64,000 nt of DNA, taken from positions 1-64,000 of the forward strand of contig DUVN01000024.1 of assembly GCA_012841015.1 (NCBI GenBank). The letters run 5' to 3'. The notes under the pieces were generated by a model. It had not been told where the DNA came from, ran no database searches, and saw nothing but the letters and a program-made list of their open reading frames with translations. This stretch comes from Clostridiaceae bacterium. GTDB taxonomy: Bacteria; Bacillota; Clostridia; Saccharofermentanales; DTU023. Of the stretch, positions 17,752 to 27,776 are shown piece after piece. The stretch's first letter is position 1. The number at the start of each line of letters is the position of its first letter. Position numbers and translations under genes: made by a program.

Positions 17752-20178
17752 ATGTATTGCGAGAATTGTGGTAAAGAAATACCCGACCGCGCACTTCACT
17801 GTAGATACTGCGGTGCCAAGCAGGAAAGCATGCTCGATGATGTTGATGCGGTGTCTCCGAGTTCGTCTGCTCCAGTTTCGCCGCCAGTGGTGACAGCAGA
17901 CGGCGAACAACCCCCAGAACCTTTTCCATCTTCACCATCGGGGCTACAAGATGCAGTCCCGTCTACTTCAGATTTAGCCATGACCGGCGTGGAGTCCGAT
18001 CAGCCTCTGCACAAGCAGGGTGCTTCCCGTAAGAGATCCAAGAAAGCTACTAAGGCATGGATGATCGCTGCTTCCATTGTCATTGTTTTGGTGACTGTTG
18101 TCGTTCTTTATTTCGTTCTACGCCCAAACTATGTCGACAAGATGATGGACGCCTTGCGCGAAGGTGACAACGTAAAGGCGGTAGATATTTATCGTGAGCA
18201 TGTTAGTGGCCATGAAAAGCGTGAGCTACAGGCACAAGATGAGTATCGAAGCTGGCTTGCCGTCATTCAAGATGAGTTTGATCAGGAACTGATCACGTAT
18301 GAGGAAGCGCAAAGCCGTTTTGCTGTTGCTAAACTCATCGCATTAGACTCGGCTGCATACGAGACAGTCGAGGAACATGTCACGAGTTTGCAACGAGCCA
18401 GAGAGACGATTAAGGCGGCGGCAGATTCTTTGAGTCAAGGCGATTTCTTGAGTGCCATGACAAACTATGGTGAAGTGCTCAAGGAGGGACAATTTCTCCA
18501 AGATGAGGCTGCCAAAGGCTTGGAAAGCAGTACGGATAAGTATCGTACGTACATGGTTGATGCTATCGAGGAACAGATGGAGGCGGGCAAGCATGAACAG
18601 GCTCAGGCGCTTTTACTGGAGGGCCTTTCTAACTTGCCAGAGGATAAACTGCTCTCAGAGACGAAATCACAGCTCCAAGCCGTCTGGAGCAAAGCCATCT
18701 CAGACGAATTTCAACGTTCCTTTGCAGCGGGCGACCATAAGCAGGCAGGAATCCGCCTGTTAGAGGGACTAAAACTCTTTCCTGACGATGAGATCCTGCA
18801 AAAACATCTGGATGAACTGGTAGCGTCTAGGGATTACAAGGTCTATGCTCCTTGGGAGATAGTCACTATTTTTGACGGTGAATTAATTGATAGCGATGGA
18901 ACATGTCTGGGTGATGTCAAGCTAAGTCGGCCTGTGTTCCAGCCCGACTACGAACATGCCGATAAGCTTAACGCCGCGTTCGCCGCGTTGATTTTTAACC
19001 CACAACTTGGCGCTCTGACGGAGCCGGCAACAGCGGAGACGGTTAAAGAGTTCTTCAGCGAAGAAGTAGAGGCAGTCAGGGAAATGCTGAAACAGGGAGA
19101 TACTGACAGTGCTTCTTTCTACTCACAGGAGGAATGGAAACAATCATATCGGAAAGGATCGATCATATCGTTCAAAGGTCTCAGCGAGATTATGAGAGGC
19201 GGCGCACCTAGGCCGAGTCATGCAGCCTACGGAAGGACTTTCGATTTGAAGACGGGCGAGGTGCTACAGCTGATGGACTTTCTATTAATCAGTCCTGAGC
19301 AACAAGTAGAGACGATTTACAAAGAGTATGTAGCATATTTGAAAAAGCGTGGCGGTGAAGGCAGCCGTCTCTTGGATGATCCTGAGCTTGTGGCAGAAGC
19401 TAAAAGACAGTGCGGGGAAGACGTTGTCTTCTGGATGGAAGAGGACGGCATACACGTTTATTTCGACTATGGTTGGGCAGAAGGCGATGCTGAATTGCTC
19501 CTTCCTTATTCGAGAGAGGACTTATTTCAACCGAGCTTCGTCGTTAAATCAGATGAATGGAAAAAGGCTTACGTAAAACAGCTGCAGAGTAAAGCTAAAA
19601 GCATAAAGAGTTGGTACAACTGGCAATATGAAGGCCCGTCTAGAAAAAATGTCGCAATCGTTGATATTTGCGGTGATGACACGCCGGAGTTGCTATATAT
19701 CACACATGATCAGGAAAAAGACTCTTGCTTTAAACTATATGTTTGGGGTTATGATAATGGTCTGGTTCCGCTGTTGAAGGGAGCAGAAGCCGGTACGCCA
19801 TATGGAGGCGGTGCTTATGCTGGAGTCGCTGGCCTTAAGGGCGGTAAGCTGTTAATTAGGTATGATGTTACCAGTGATTACTGGGATATGTACGATAATA
19901 TATATGAATATAAAAATGGAAAACTGACATTAACAGAGGCACTCTTTTTCACCGAATATCCGGACTATAACAATCCTGAAAGAGCCATCACCGAATATTT
20001 TTATAACAAAAAGAAGATCAACGAGAAAAAATATGAGTCACTCCGTAGCGCAAGGATGTCGGAGATAAAGTCGCCGATCTTTGCAATTACAGATTATGTT
20101 TCATATGAAGGCTTGAAGAAATTTGTCGGAAAGAACGCCATGACTTACAAAGAGGCGATTGCGTTCTTGACTAAATAA
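17752..20178 (+). CDS. zinc-ribbon membrane protein with helical repeat, DUF3298-like and C-terminal D-x-x-x-D-x-x-P-E-L domains
   Basis: 808 aa, function unknown. Order of parts: N-terminal zinc ribbon (C3, C6, C17, C20), acidic Ser/Pro-rich linker, one membrane helix (about 103-123), a helical repeat region (about 127-365) with ALREGDNVKAVDIYREHV-like units, and then a segment resembling the extracellular domain of RsiV-type anti-sigma factors (DLKTGEVLQLMDFLL, later IHVYFDYGWAEGDAELLLPY). The last 200 aa contain VDICGDDTPELLYI, reminiscent of calcium-binding FG-GAP/VCBS-like loops, and end in FVGKNAMTYKEAIAFL. The helical and C-terminal regions recur in the paralogue at 21859. First of a six-gene family; likely ribbon inside, repeats outside. 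RBS GAGAGGTGG. Confidence 0.75.
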   Translation: MYCENCGKEIPDRALHCRYCGAKQESMLDDVDAVSPSSSAPVSPPVVTADGEQPPEPFPSSPSGLQDAVPSTSDLAMTGVESDQPLHKQGASRKRSKKATKAWMIAASIVIVLVTVVVLYFVLRPNYVDKMMDALREGDNVKAVDIYREHVSGHEKRELQAQDEYRSWLAVIQDEFDQELITYEEAQSRFAVAKLIALDSAAYETVEEHVTSLQRARETIKAAADSLSQGDFLSAMTNYGEVLKEGQFLQDEAAKGLESSTDKYRTYMVDAIEEQMEAGKHEQAQALLLEGLSNLPEDKLLSETKSQLQAVWSKAISDEFQRSFAAGDHKQAGIRLLEGLKLFPDDEILQKHLDELVASRDYKVYAPWEIVTIFDGELIDSDGTCLGDVKLSRPVFQPDYEHADKLNAAFAALIFNPQLGALTEPATAETVKEFFSEEVEAVREMLKQGDTDSASFYSQEEWKQSYRKGSIISFKGLSEIMRGGAPRPSHAAYGRTFDLKTGEVLQLMDFLLISPEQQVETIYKEYVAYLKKRGGEGSRLLDDPELVAEAKRQCGEDVVFWMEEDGIHVYFDYGWAEGDAELLLPYSREDLFQPSFVVKSDEWKKAYVKQLQSKAKSIKSWYNWQYEGPSRKNVAIVDICGDDTPELLYITHDQEKDSCFKLYVWGYDNGLVPLLKGAEAGTPYGGGAYAGVAGLKGGKLLIRYDVTSDYWDMYDNIYEYKNGKLTLTEALFFTEYPDYNNPERAITEYFYNKKKINEKKYESLRSARMSEIKSPIFAITDYVSYEGLKKFVGKNAMTYKEAIAFLTK

Positions 20179-20238
20179 CATCGCTCCCCATATGTGTGGC
20201 GAAAAAGTGAACTTAGCGAAAGCGAGAGGAGATAGCGC

Positions 20239-21711
20239 GTGTATTGTGAGATTTGCGGTAAAGAAATACCTGATCAGGCACGCTATTGCAAATACTGTGG
20301 TGCTGAGCAGTTGAGTTTGCTCGATTATGCTGACGAGATATATCCGCGTTCGCCCGTTAGAGCCCCGTCGCCAGCAGACGGAGCTCAACCACCCAACATG
20401 AGTAAGCGTAGGCCCCCTCTCATTATTGTCAGTGTGCTCGTTGTTATCGCTTTGATTTGTGTGGGATTGTGGCAATTCGTCTTAAAGGGAGATAAAAGCG
20501 ATGAGGAGGAGCCAGTCAATCTATTTATCAATGGATTAATCGTTGCCGAAGATGATCGTGGCAGAAGGGGCTATGTCGACAAGACTGGTTCTTATGTGAT
20601 CAGTCCGCAATTTGATGCCGCATGGCCTTTTTACACTGATGGCCTAGCAGTCGTCGAAATTAATGATAAATGTGGCTATATTGACACAACAGGCAGATTT
20701 GTGATCAATCCACAGTTCGATTTTGTAGGGTTATTTTCTGATGATGGCTTGGCAGTTGTTGAGGTTCGTGACAAATGGGGTTTCATTGATAAGACCGGTT
20801 CTTTTGTGATCAATCCACAGTTTGATGATGCATGGGTTTTTTCTTCTGACGGCCTGGCACGCGTCAAGATTAATGACAGATGTGGCTATATTGACAAGAC
20901 TGGATCCTATGTGATTGAACCGCAGTTTGATTATGCATGGGATTTTTCTTCTGACGGTCTGGCACGTGTCAAGATTAATGACAGATGTGGCTATATTGAC
21001 AAGACTGGTAAGTATGTGATTAATCCTCAGTATGATAGTGTTCAGGGGTTTTTAGATACTAACGTGGCTGCTGTCGAAGTTGATGACAAGTGGGGCTTTA
21101 TTGACAAGACCGGAGCTTATGTAGTCAATCCTCAGTACGATGAATTTTGGGGTTTTGCTGAAAACGGTCTAGCTAATGTCAGGATTGGTGAGAAATGGGG
21201 CTTTATCGATGAGACCGGTAACCTTGTGATTAAACCACAGTTCGATTTTACGTGGGGATTTTATAATACTGATTTGGCCCCCGTCGAAGTTGGTGGCAAA
21301 TGGGGTTACATCGACGAGACTGGCACTTTAGTGATTAGTCCACAGTTTGATGTCCCTGGTTTTTTTGACAGTAATCTAGCGCCCGTAAGTATTGGTGGCA
21401 AATGGGGTTTTATCGACAGAAGCGGAAAATTTGTGATCAATCCGCAATATGATGGAGTTTGGGATTTTTTAGATCATGATCTAGCAGCTGTCAAGATCGA
21501 AGACAGATGGGGATTGATCGATAACAAGGGCAGATTTGTTATTAACCCGCAGTTTGACAGCGTGGGGCAAGAGTTTTCCGATGATGGCTATCTCGTGGTG
21601 ATACGGGGAGGCAAATGGGGTGCTCTAGATCGAAAAGGAAACGAGGTAATCCCCTGTCTGTATAGTAGCTTCTACTATCTGCCAGAAAAGCTAAGTCCTA
21701 TCGACTATTAG
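20239..21711 (+). CDS. zinc-ribbon membrane protein with WG repeats
   Basis: 490 aa, function unknown. Zinc ribbon C3, C6, C17, C20; short linker; membrane helix about 61-80; then about ten full and one partial WG (KWG-type) repeats of ~35 aa from residue 111 to the end, each like GYIDKTGxxVIxPQFDxxWxF followed by GLAxVxIxDKW. WG repeats are expected to form a beta-propeller or solenoid-like surface, here outside the cell. Start is GTG at 20239 after GAGAGGAGAT. It follows the previous paralogue by 60 bp, so co-transcription is likely. DNA of adjacent repeats is nearly identical in places, which favours copy-number change. Confidence 0.8.
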   Translation: MYCEICGKEIPDQARYCKYCGAEQLSLLDYADEIYPRSPVRAPSPADGAQPPNMSKRRPPLIIVSVLVVIALICVGLWQFVLKGDKSDEEEPVNLFINGLIVAEDDRGRRGYVDKTGSYVISPQFDAAWPFYTDGLAVVEINDKCGYIDTTGRFVINPQFDFVGLFSDDGLAVVEVRDKWGFIDKTGSFVINPQFDDAWVFSSDGLARVKINDRCGYIDKTGSYVIEPQFDYAWDFSSDGLARVKINDRCGYIDKTGKYVINPQYDSVQGFLDTNVAAVEVDDKWGFIDKTGAYVVNPQYDEFWGFAENGLANVRIGEKWGFIDETGNLVIKPQFDFTWGFYNTDLAPVEVGGKWGYIDETGTLVISPQFDVPGFFDSNLAPVSIGGKWGFIDRSGKFVINPQYDGVWDFLDHDLAAVKIEDRWGLIDNKGRFVINPQFDSVGQEFSDDGYLVVIRGGKWGALDRKGNEVIPCLYSSFYYLPEKLSPIDY

Positions 21712-21858
21712 TTAGTTTTTGCATCTTGGGATTGAAGTTGCCTAATCTTGATTGACATGCGTCATGAAAAAGGATCGGTTATTATGGTTTAATGGCGTAT
21801 GAGCAGAATAAATATATTGGAAAAAACGACCCTTTCGGATCGTGGGAGGATTTAGGTT

Positions 21859-23622
21859 ATGTATTGTAGAAAATGTGGTGGTGAATTGCCTGTTGGAACG
21901 CGTCACTGTATACACTGCGGTGCTTTGCAGGAGAATGTCTACGCTGGTGCAGATGAGATGCGCCAGAATTCATTTGGTCGACCAGCATCAGCATCCCCAA
22001 GGTCTGCCGCGGACAGGAAGCGAGCCCCGTTACCGCCAGAGCCGAGAACAGGTTCAGCTCATCATGCTTCTGCTCCTTATCGTATGCCATCTTCAGAGCC
22101 GGCTATAGGTGGAGTGCAGTACCAAGATTATGACCACGCACCTTCATCGGCAGAAACACAGGATGCATTTTCCTTTGCGCCATACTCTCATACTGATTAT
22201 CAGTCAGGCCGGCCTCGGTATACACGGGGTCCTTCTCGTAGAGGCAATAACGTTGGTATAAAAGTTTTGATTATCGCTGTTTCCGTCATCATTGTCGTGG
22301 CTGCGGTCGTTTTGTATTTTGTTCTTCGCCCGAAGGATGCAGATGAGACGCTACCTGAGTATACGGGCACTGATGTCCCGGATGTAACAGGTGGGGATCA
22401 CTTGGATTATATTAGCGAGATGATGGTGGCCTTACAGGATGGCAACAAGGAAAAGGCGGTAGATATTTTCCAAGAGCATATCGTTGGTAACGAAGACCTA
22501 GAACAGCAGGCACAAGGTGAATATCGCAACTGGCTTGCTAAGTTAAAGGAGAATTTTGAGAAGGAGCTTGTTTCCTACGAGGAAGCACGAAGCCGATTGT
22601 CTGCAGCTGAGCATCTTGCGCTGGATTCGGCTGCATTCAAGACAACCCGAGATTATATTGAGAGCTTGCAGCGAGCTAGAGAGACAATGAAAGCAGCCGC
22701 GAGTGCCTCTAATCAAGGTGACTTTCTGAGCGCCATGGCCGGATATCGAGAAGTGATCAATGCCGGACAATTTTTCGAGTATGAGGCGGCTAAAGGATTG
22801 GAAAACAGCATTGACATGTATCGTACGCAGGTAGTCAAAGCAGTTGATGAACAGGTTAAGGCGGGCAATCTTGATCAGGCTCAGAAACTTTTACAGGAGG
22901 GCCTCTCCAACTTACCTGAGGATAAAACTCTTCTGGAGACGATGTCAAAACTTCAGAAGCCGCAGCCGAGTTCAACACCCGCAATTGAAGTCGAACGAGA
23001 GGCATGGAAAGAGGCTTACATAAAACAACTTAAGAGCGATGCTGGCAAGATAACGAAAGTGAGCGAGCAGTTTAAGGGCAGCGCGATTGGATCTGGCGAG
23101 AAGGTTGTTGCAATTGCCGATATTTGTGGTGATGAAACGCCGGAATTGATTTATGTTATGTTTGAAGACTATACATATAAAGCAATTGTCTGGGGTTATG
23201 ATAATGGCCTGATTCCGTTGCTAAAAGGCGTAGAAGTAGGTGTTTTTCCTGCTTCTGGATGTGTTGGAATTGCAGGCCTAAAAGATGGGCAACTACTGAT
23301 CATGCACGAGTTCCTCATAGAAAGTTTTGGTAGGTATACCCAACGATTTGAATACAGTAAAGGCAAACTGAAATTAGCAGAATCTCTCGAGCATTTAGAA
23401 GAGTATTTTGATGACGATAGCGAAGAAATAACATTTTATCGTAACGATGAGGAGGTCAATGCCGATGACTACACAGCAAGACTTGACTCATTGATTGCGG
23501 ATATAAAGTCGCCGCTGATCGCCTTCGCAGATTACAGTGATGCTCAAAATAAAGTATTCAAAAACTTTGTCGGCAAACGTGCCATGACCTATAAAGAGGC
23601 CGTCGCTTTCTTGAGTAAATAG
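21859..23622 (+). CDS. zinc-ribbon membrane protein with helical repeat and C-terminal D-x-x-x-D-x-x-P-E-L domain
   Basis: 587 aa paralogue of the protein at 17752. Zinc ribbon C3, C6, C17, C20; Pro/Ser-rich linker; membrane helix about 135-156; helical repeat region (about 175-370) closely matching the first protein, including QRARETMKAAAS and QGDFLSAMAGYREV; then the shared C-terminal domain with IADICGDETPELIYV and the final FVGKRAMTYKEAVAFL. The DUF3298-like middle segment of the first protein is missing, so one of the two gained or lost it. Start ATG at 21859 after GGGAGGATT. Function unknown. Confidence 0.75.
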   Translation: MYCRKCGGELPVGTRHCIHCGALQENVYAGADEMRQNSFGRPASASPRSAADRKRAPLPPEPRTGSAHHASAPYRMPSSEPAIGGVQYQDYDHAPSSAETQDAFSFAPYSHTDYQSGRPRYTRGPSRRGNNVGIKVLIIAVSVIIVVAAVVLYFVLRPKDADETLPEYTGTDVPDVTGGDHLDYISEMMVALQDGNKEKAVDIFQEHIVGNEDLEQQAQGEYRNWLAKLKENFEKELVSYEEARSRLSAAEHLALDSAAFKTTRDYIESLQRARETMKAAASASNQGDFLSAMAGYREVINAGQFFEYEAAKGLENSIDMYRTQVVKAVDEQVKAGNLDQAQKLLQEGLSNLPEDKTLLETMSKLQKPQPSSTPAIEVEREAWKEAYIKQLKSDAGKITKVSEQFKGSAIGSGEKVVAIADICGDETPELIYVMFEDYTYKAIVWGYDNGLIPLLKGVEVGVFPASGCVGIAGLKDGQLLIMHEFLIESFGRYTQRFEYSKGKLKLAESLEHLEEYFDDDSEEITFYRNDEEVNADDYTARLDSLIADIKSPLIAFADYSDAQNKVFKNFVGKRAMTYKEAVAFLSK

Positions 23623-23682
23623 TTGCGCTCAGGATAGATGCAATGAAAAGCGGACTAAAGGGGCGAAGAGAGGAGTCACACA

Positions 23683-25488
23683 ATGTATTGCATGAAGTGC
23701 GGTAGAGAATTACCAGACTGGGCAAGCTTCTGTAGATACTGTGGTACTTCGCAGGCATTTGCTCCTGCTGGTTCTTTGGAAAGACAACAAGAATCAGCTG
23801 CTCCGAAACCACCACTGGAGCCGATGGTAAGAGCTCAATCTCCCCTGCCTCCGAACCTGAAGGTAGGGGAACCACAGGCTCCTTATACTCACCTCTCATT
23901 TCCACCTGAACGAACGGATGATAGAACTCAAGTCAAAGCACCGCCGGCTCCGATGTTAAGAGAGCCACAGACTCCTACATCACGGGATGAGCCAGTGATG
24001 ATTACAGGTGCTCAAATTTCTACGTCACCTGAGCCATTAGAAAGCAGACCTCTGGCTCCTGATTTTGATTATCCATCGCCGCCAGCGTCCGCTACCAGAA
24101 GGGCTGACACCTCAGTGCCTGTGTCACCGAGCCCAGCGGTAGGTGAACAGCAAGTTCATCAGGCTTATCATTCATCTTCGCCTAGACTGATATCGGGAGG
24201 GGTGCAGCGGCATCCAAGTGCACCACAACCTTCCCGTCTGTCGAAATCTCACGATCAGCAGCCTAAGAAAAAGAGGCGTAACCTCCCCCTGATTATCATC
24301 GGCATACTTGTTCTCATTGCCTTGATAGGTGCAGGATTATGGTATTTCTTCTTTAGGGAAAAAGACCCCGGTGATATAGATAAGCCAGAGTATCTGTTCT
24401 TTAATGGTTTGCTCGCTGCAGAAGATAATGATGGCAAATGGGGCTATATCAACAAGACTGGCACCTATGTTATAAAGCCACAGTTTGATAATGCGTGGTT
24501 TTTTTCCGGTAACGGTCTGGTATCCGTCGAAATTAATGGCAAGTGGGGCTATATCGATAGGTCTGGCACTTTGGTGATTAAGCCACAATATGATTTTGCG
24601 TGGGCTTTTTCGGATATCGGTCTGGCACGAGTCAAAGTTGATAGCAAATACGGTTATATCGACAAGACTGGTACCTATGTTATAAAGCCACAGTTTGATG
24701 ATGCTTGGGCTTTTACAGTTAACGGTCTAGCAGCCGTTAAAATTGATGGCAAGTGGGGCTATATCGATAGGTTTGGCACTTTGGTGATTAAGCCACGATT
24801 TGATTTTACGTGGGCTTATCCGGATATCGGTCTGGCATTAGTCGAGGTTGATGGCAAGTGGGGCTATATCGACAAAAAAGGCTCCTATGTTATTGAGCCA
24901 CAGCTTGATAATGTACAGGAATTTACAGCTAACGGTTTAACAGCCGTCCAAATTGATGGCAAGTGGGGTTATATCGATAAGACTGGCAGCTTTGTGATCA
25001 GACCGCAGTTTGATTGGGCGGAATCATTTTCTGCTGACGGCTTGGCAGCAGTTGAGGTCAATGACCAATGTGGCTATATCGATAAGACTGGCAGCTTTGT
25101 AATCGATCTGCAGGTTGATTGGGCGGGTACTTTTTCTAACGGTCGGGCCTATGTTTGGGTGGATGGTAAAGGCGGTTATATTGACAAGTCCGGAACCTTT
25201 GTCATCAGGCCGCAGTTTGACTGGGTGGGGACATTCTCGGCTGACGGTTTGGCAGTCGTCGAGGTTGCTGGCAAATACGGTTGTATCAATAAGGCCGGTG
25301 CTTTTGTGGTTGAGCCTCAGTATGACGAAACAGGGCAAATATTTTCAGATGATGGCTATCTAGTAGTGATCCGGAATGAAAAATGGGGTGTTCTGGATCA
25401 AAAGGGAAATGAGGTGATTCCCTGTCAGTTTAGTCGATTGAATGTGCTGTATCCGTTTGACCCCACTTGGCGTCGTACAGATTACTAA
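23683..25488 (+). CDS. zinc-ribbon membrane protein with WG repeats and long Pro-rich linker
   Basis: 601 aa, WG-type paralogue. Zinc ribbon C3, C6, C17, C20 (MYCMKCGRELPDWASFCRYC); a Pro/Ser-rich linker of roughly 170 aa; basic stop KKKRRN; membrane helix about 202-223; then nine full and one partial WG repeats to the end. Units such as GYIDKTGTYVIKPQFDDAW are repeated almost unchanged. The ATG follows GAGAGGAGTCAC. The C-terminal partial repeat (VLDQKGNEVIPCQF) is the same kind of cap found in the 20239 and 25576 proteins, suggesting a defined end to the repeat fold. Confidence 0.8.
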   Translation: MYCMKCGRELPDWASFCRYCGTSQAFAPAGSLERQQESAAPKPPLEPMVRAQSPLPPNLKVGEPQAPYTHLSFPPERTDDRTQVKAPPAPMLREPQTPTSRDEPVMITGAQISTSPEPLESRPLAPDFDYPSPPASATRRADTSVPVSPSPAVGEQQVHQAYHSSSPRLISGGVQRHPSAPQPSRLSKSHDQQPKKKRRNLPLIIIGILVLIALIGAGLWYFFFREKDPGDIDKPEYLFFNGLLAAEDNDGKWGYINKTGTYVIKPQFDNAWFFSGNGLVSVEINGKWGYIDRSGTLVIKPQYDFAWAFSDIGLARVKVDSKYGYIDKTGTYVIKPQFDDAWAFTVNGLAAVKIDGKWGYIDRFGTLVIKPRFDFTWAYPDIGLALVEVDGKWGYIDKKGSYVIEPQLDNVQEFTANGLTAVQIDGKWGYIDKTGSFVIRPQFDWAESFSADGLAAVEVNDQCGYIDKTGSFVIDLQVDWAGTFSNGRAYVWVDGKGGYIDKSGTFVIRPQFDWVGTFSADGLAVVEVAGKYGCINKAGAFVVEPQYDETGQIFSDDGYLVVIRNEKWGVLDQKGNEVIPCQFSRLNVLYPFDPTWRRTDY

Positions 25489-25575
25489 ACCACTATAAAC
25501 AGGGCGCTAGCAAAATAACCTGAAGTAAAGAGGGGAGTTTTTCCTCTTTATAAACTGAATACGAGGAGATTGAGT

Positions 25576-27693
25576 ATGTATTGTTGGAAGTGTGGCAGTA
25601 AGCTGCCAGATCAGGTAAGCTTTTGTTGGAACTGTGGTGCTGCACAGGAAAGTGTTCCTGATGATACGGAGCAAATGTGGCAACAAACACCAGAACCGTT
25701 GCCAGCAACGGAGCCGGAACTAGATGGATCTCAAGCATCTGATCCTTTCGATACATCTCGGTCCCAGCTGATGGATGATAGCGTTCTAGCTACTATGCCA
25801 ACGGAACCGGTGGTAGGTGGCTCGCAGGATCCCGATCCCTGCCAAGTGCCTACGCAGGAGCCGGTGACTGATAATGCTCAAGTCCCAGCACTGCAGGGTC
25901 AAATGGCAGGCAGTTTTCAGGCTCCTAGTATTTACCATTTATCACCTCCTGAATCCGTGCCCAGAAGAACCGAGGACACAGCGCCAACGGAGCCAATGAC
26001 GGTCAGTCCACAAGCTCCAAGTCCATACCAGACAACATGGCCGGAGCCTCCTGCAGACAGAGATCAAACCCCTGCGCCACCGGCTCCAATGAAGGGTGAT
26101 TCTCAGACTTCCGATCCTTATTATGCGCCTATGCCTGAACCGGTGATTGGTAGAACTCAAGCTCCCATGTCATCAGAGTCGATGGCAGGTAGACCGCAGC
26201 CTCCTAGTTCTTACTATCCATCGCCGCTAGGATCCATACCCAGCATAGCGCACCCTCATGTGCCACCGGAACCTATGACAGCTGCCCCTCAGACTCCCGG
26301 TTATTATCAAGCTCCTATGCCTGAGCCGATGATTGATAAATCCCAAACACCTGCGCCACTAGAGCCAATGGCGGGAGCGTCTCACGTTTCCAGCCCTTAC
26401 CATGCACCATGGCCCGAGCCTGCTGCGGGTAGGGGGCAAGCCCCCATGCCACCGGGCACGATGGTGGGTGGCCAGCAAGCATATGAGTCATATTACTCTC
26501 CTCCGCATAAGCCGACGCCCGGAGAGGTGCAGCCTCCGAGCTGGTATCCTTATTCGCCTTCCCCGCAGGATGTTCAACCTCCTAAGAAGAAAAGGCGAAA
26601 GCTCCCTCTAATGATCATCATTAGCGTAATTGTCGTTCTCGCTTTGACTGGTGTGGGGCTGTGGCAGTTTGTCTTTAAAGATAAGGAGACTCGCGGTGTC
26701 AATAAGCCGGGAGATCTCTTTATGAACGGTTTTATCGCTGCAAAAAACGATCATGGTAAATGGGGTTACGTCGATAAGACAGGTACCTTTGCGATCACCC
26801 CGCAGTTTGATTTTGCTGAGCCTTTTTCTCATAACGGTCTGGCAGGGGTCAAGCTTGATGGCAAATGGGGTTATATCGATAAGGCGGGTGCCATTGTCAT
26901 TAGGCCTCAATTTGATTATGCGGGAGAATTTGCATCTAATGGTTTGGCAGCTGTCGAGCTTGATGGCAAATGGGGTTACATTGATAAAAAGGGAAGTGTT
27001 GTGATCAGACCCCAGTTCGATTTTGGATGGATATTTGTAAATGACCTAGCAGTTGTTAAGGTTGATGGCAAATGGAGTCATATCGATAAAAAGGGAAATT
27101 ATGTATCCGCTCCACAGTTTGATGACGCAGGGCACCTTCTTAACGGTCTGGCAGTTGTCAAGCTTGATGGTAAATGGGGTTACATTGATAAAAAGGGCAC
27201 GTTTGTGATCCAGCCACAGTTTGACTATGCACTTGATTTTTCCACTAATGGTCTGGCAGCTGTTAGGGTTGATGGCAACGGGGGTTACGTCGACAAAAAA
27301 GGCACGTTCGTTGTAGAACCGCAGTTTTATAATGCTAGGCCTTTTTCAGCAAACGGTCTTGCCGCTGTTGAGGTTGATGGCAAATGGGGTTATATCGATA
27401 AGAAGGGAACGTTTGTGGTAAGACCACAGTATGACGAGGCAATGTCTTTTTCTACTGTCGGGCTAGCAGTTGTCAAGGTTGGTGATCAATGGCGCTGCAT
27501 CGACAAGGCAGGCAATTATGTCATTAGCCTGCCATTTGACAATGTGGGACAACTTTTTTCTGAAGACGGCTATCTGGTTGTGGTCCGCGACAATCAATGG
27601 GGTGTTGTTGACCAAAAGGGGAATGTGGTCATCCCTTGCAAGTTAGGTGAATTTTGTCTGCCATATTTGCTCCACCCCATTCTCGACAACTGA
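25576..27693 (+). CDS. zinc-ribbon membrane protein with WG repeats and extended Pro-rich spacer
   Basis: 705 aa from the ATG at 25576 (GAGGAG seven bases upstream; an in-frame TTG at 25570 is less likely). Zinc ribbon C3, C6, C17, C20; then about 310 aa of Pro/Ala/Ser/Gln-rich spacer built of imperfect repeats around MPEPMI-x-x-x-Q-x-P-x-P; basic KKKRRK; membrane helix about 345-367; eight full and one partial WG repeats. The spacer is cytoplasmic if the ribbon is inside. It is the longest linker in the family. No enzymatic motif. Function unknown. Confidence 0.78.
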   Translation: MYCWKCGSKLPDQVSFCWNCGAAQESVPDDTEQMWQQTPEPLPATEPELDGSQASDPFDTSRSQLMDDSVLATMPTEPVVGGSQDPDPCQVPTQEPVTDNAQVPALQGQMAGSFQAPSIYHLSPPESVPRRTEDTAPTEPMTVSPQAPSPYQTTWPEPPADRDQTPAPPAPMKGDSQTSDPYYAPMPEPVIGRTQAPMSSESMAGRPQPPSSYYPSPLGSIPSIAHPHVPPEPMTAAPQTPGYYQAPMPEPMIDKSQTPAPLEPMAGASHVSSPYHAPWPEPAAGRGQAPMPPGTMVGGQQAYESYYSPPHKPTPGEVQPPSWYPYSPSPQDVQPPKKKRRKLPLMIIISVIVVLALTGVGLWQFVFKDKETRGVNKPGDLFMNGFIAAKNDHGKWGYVDKTGTFAITPQFDFAEPFSHNGLAGVKLDGKWGYIDKAGAIVIRPQFDYAGEFASNGLAAVELDGKWGYIDKKGSVVIRPQFDFGWIFVNDLAVVKVDGKWSHIDKKGNYVSAPQFDDAGHLLNGLAVVKLDGKWGYIDKKGTFVIQPQFDYALDFSTNGLAAVRVDGNGGYVDKKGTFVVEPQFYNARPFSANGLAAVEVDGKWGYIDKKGTFVVRPQYDEAMSFSTVGLAVVKVGDQWRCIDKAGNYVISLPFDNVGQLFSEDGYLVVVRDNQWGVVDQKGNVVIPCKLGEFCLPYLLHPILDN

Positions 27694-27776
27694 GCATCTT
27701 GATTTCAAAGGGAACTCAAAGAGTAACATAATGGTGAGGAGCATGTTTCATCAGCTGTGATGAGGGGAGATTGAAA

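Noticed and set aside
24337-26910. Antisense open frames across WG-repeat genes
   Set aside because: They mirror the repeated codons of the plus-strand genes and lack starts with ribosome sites.
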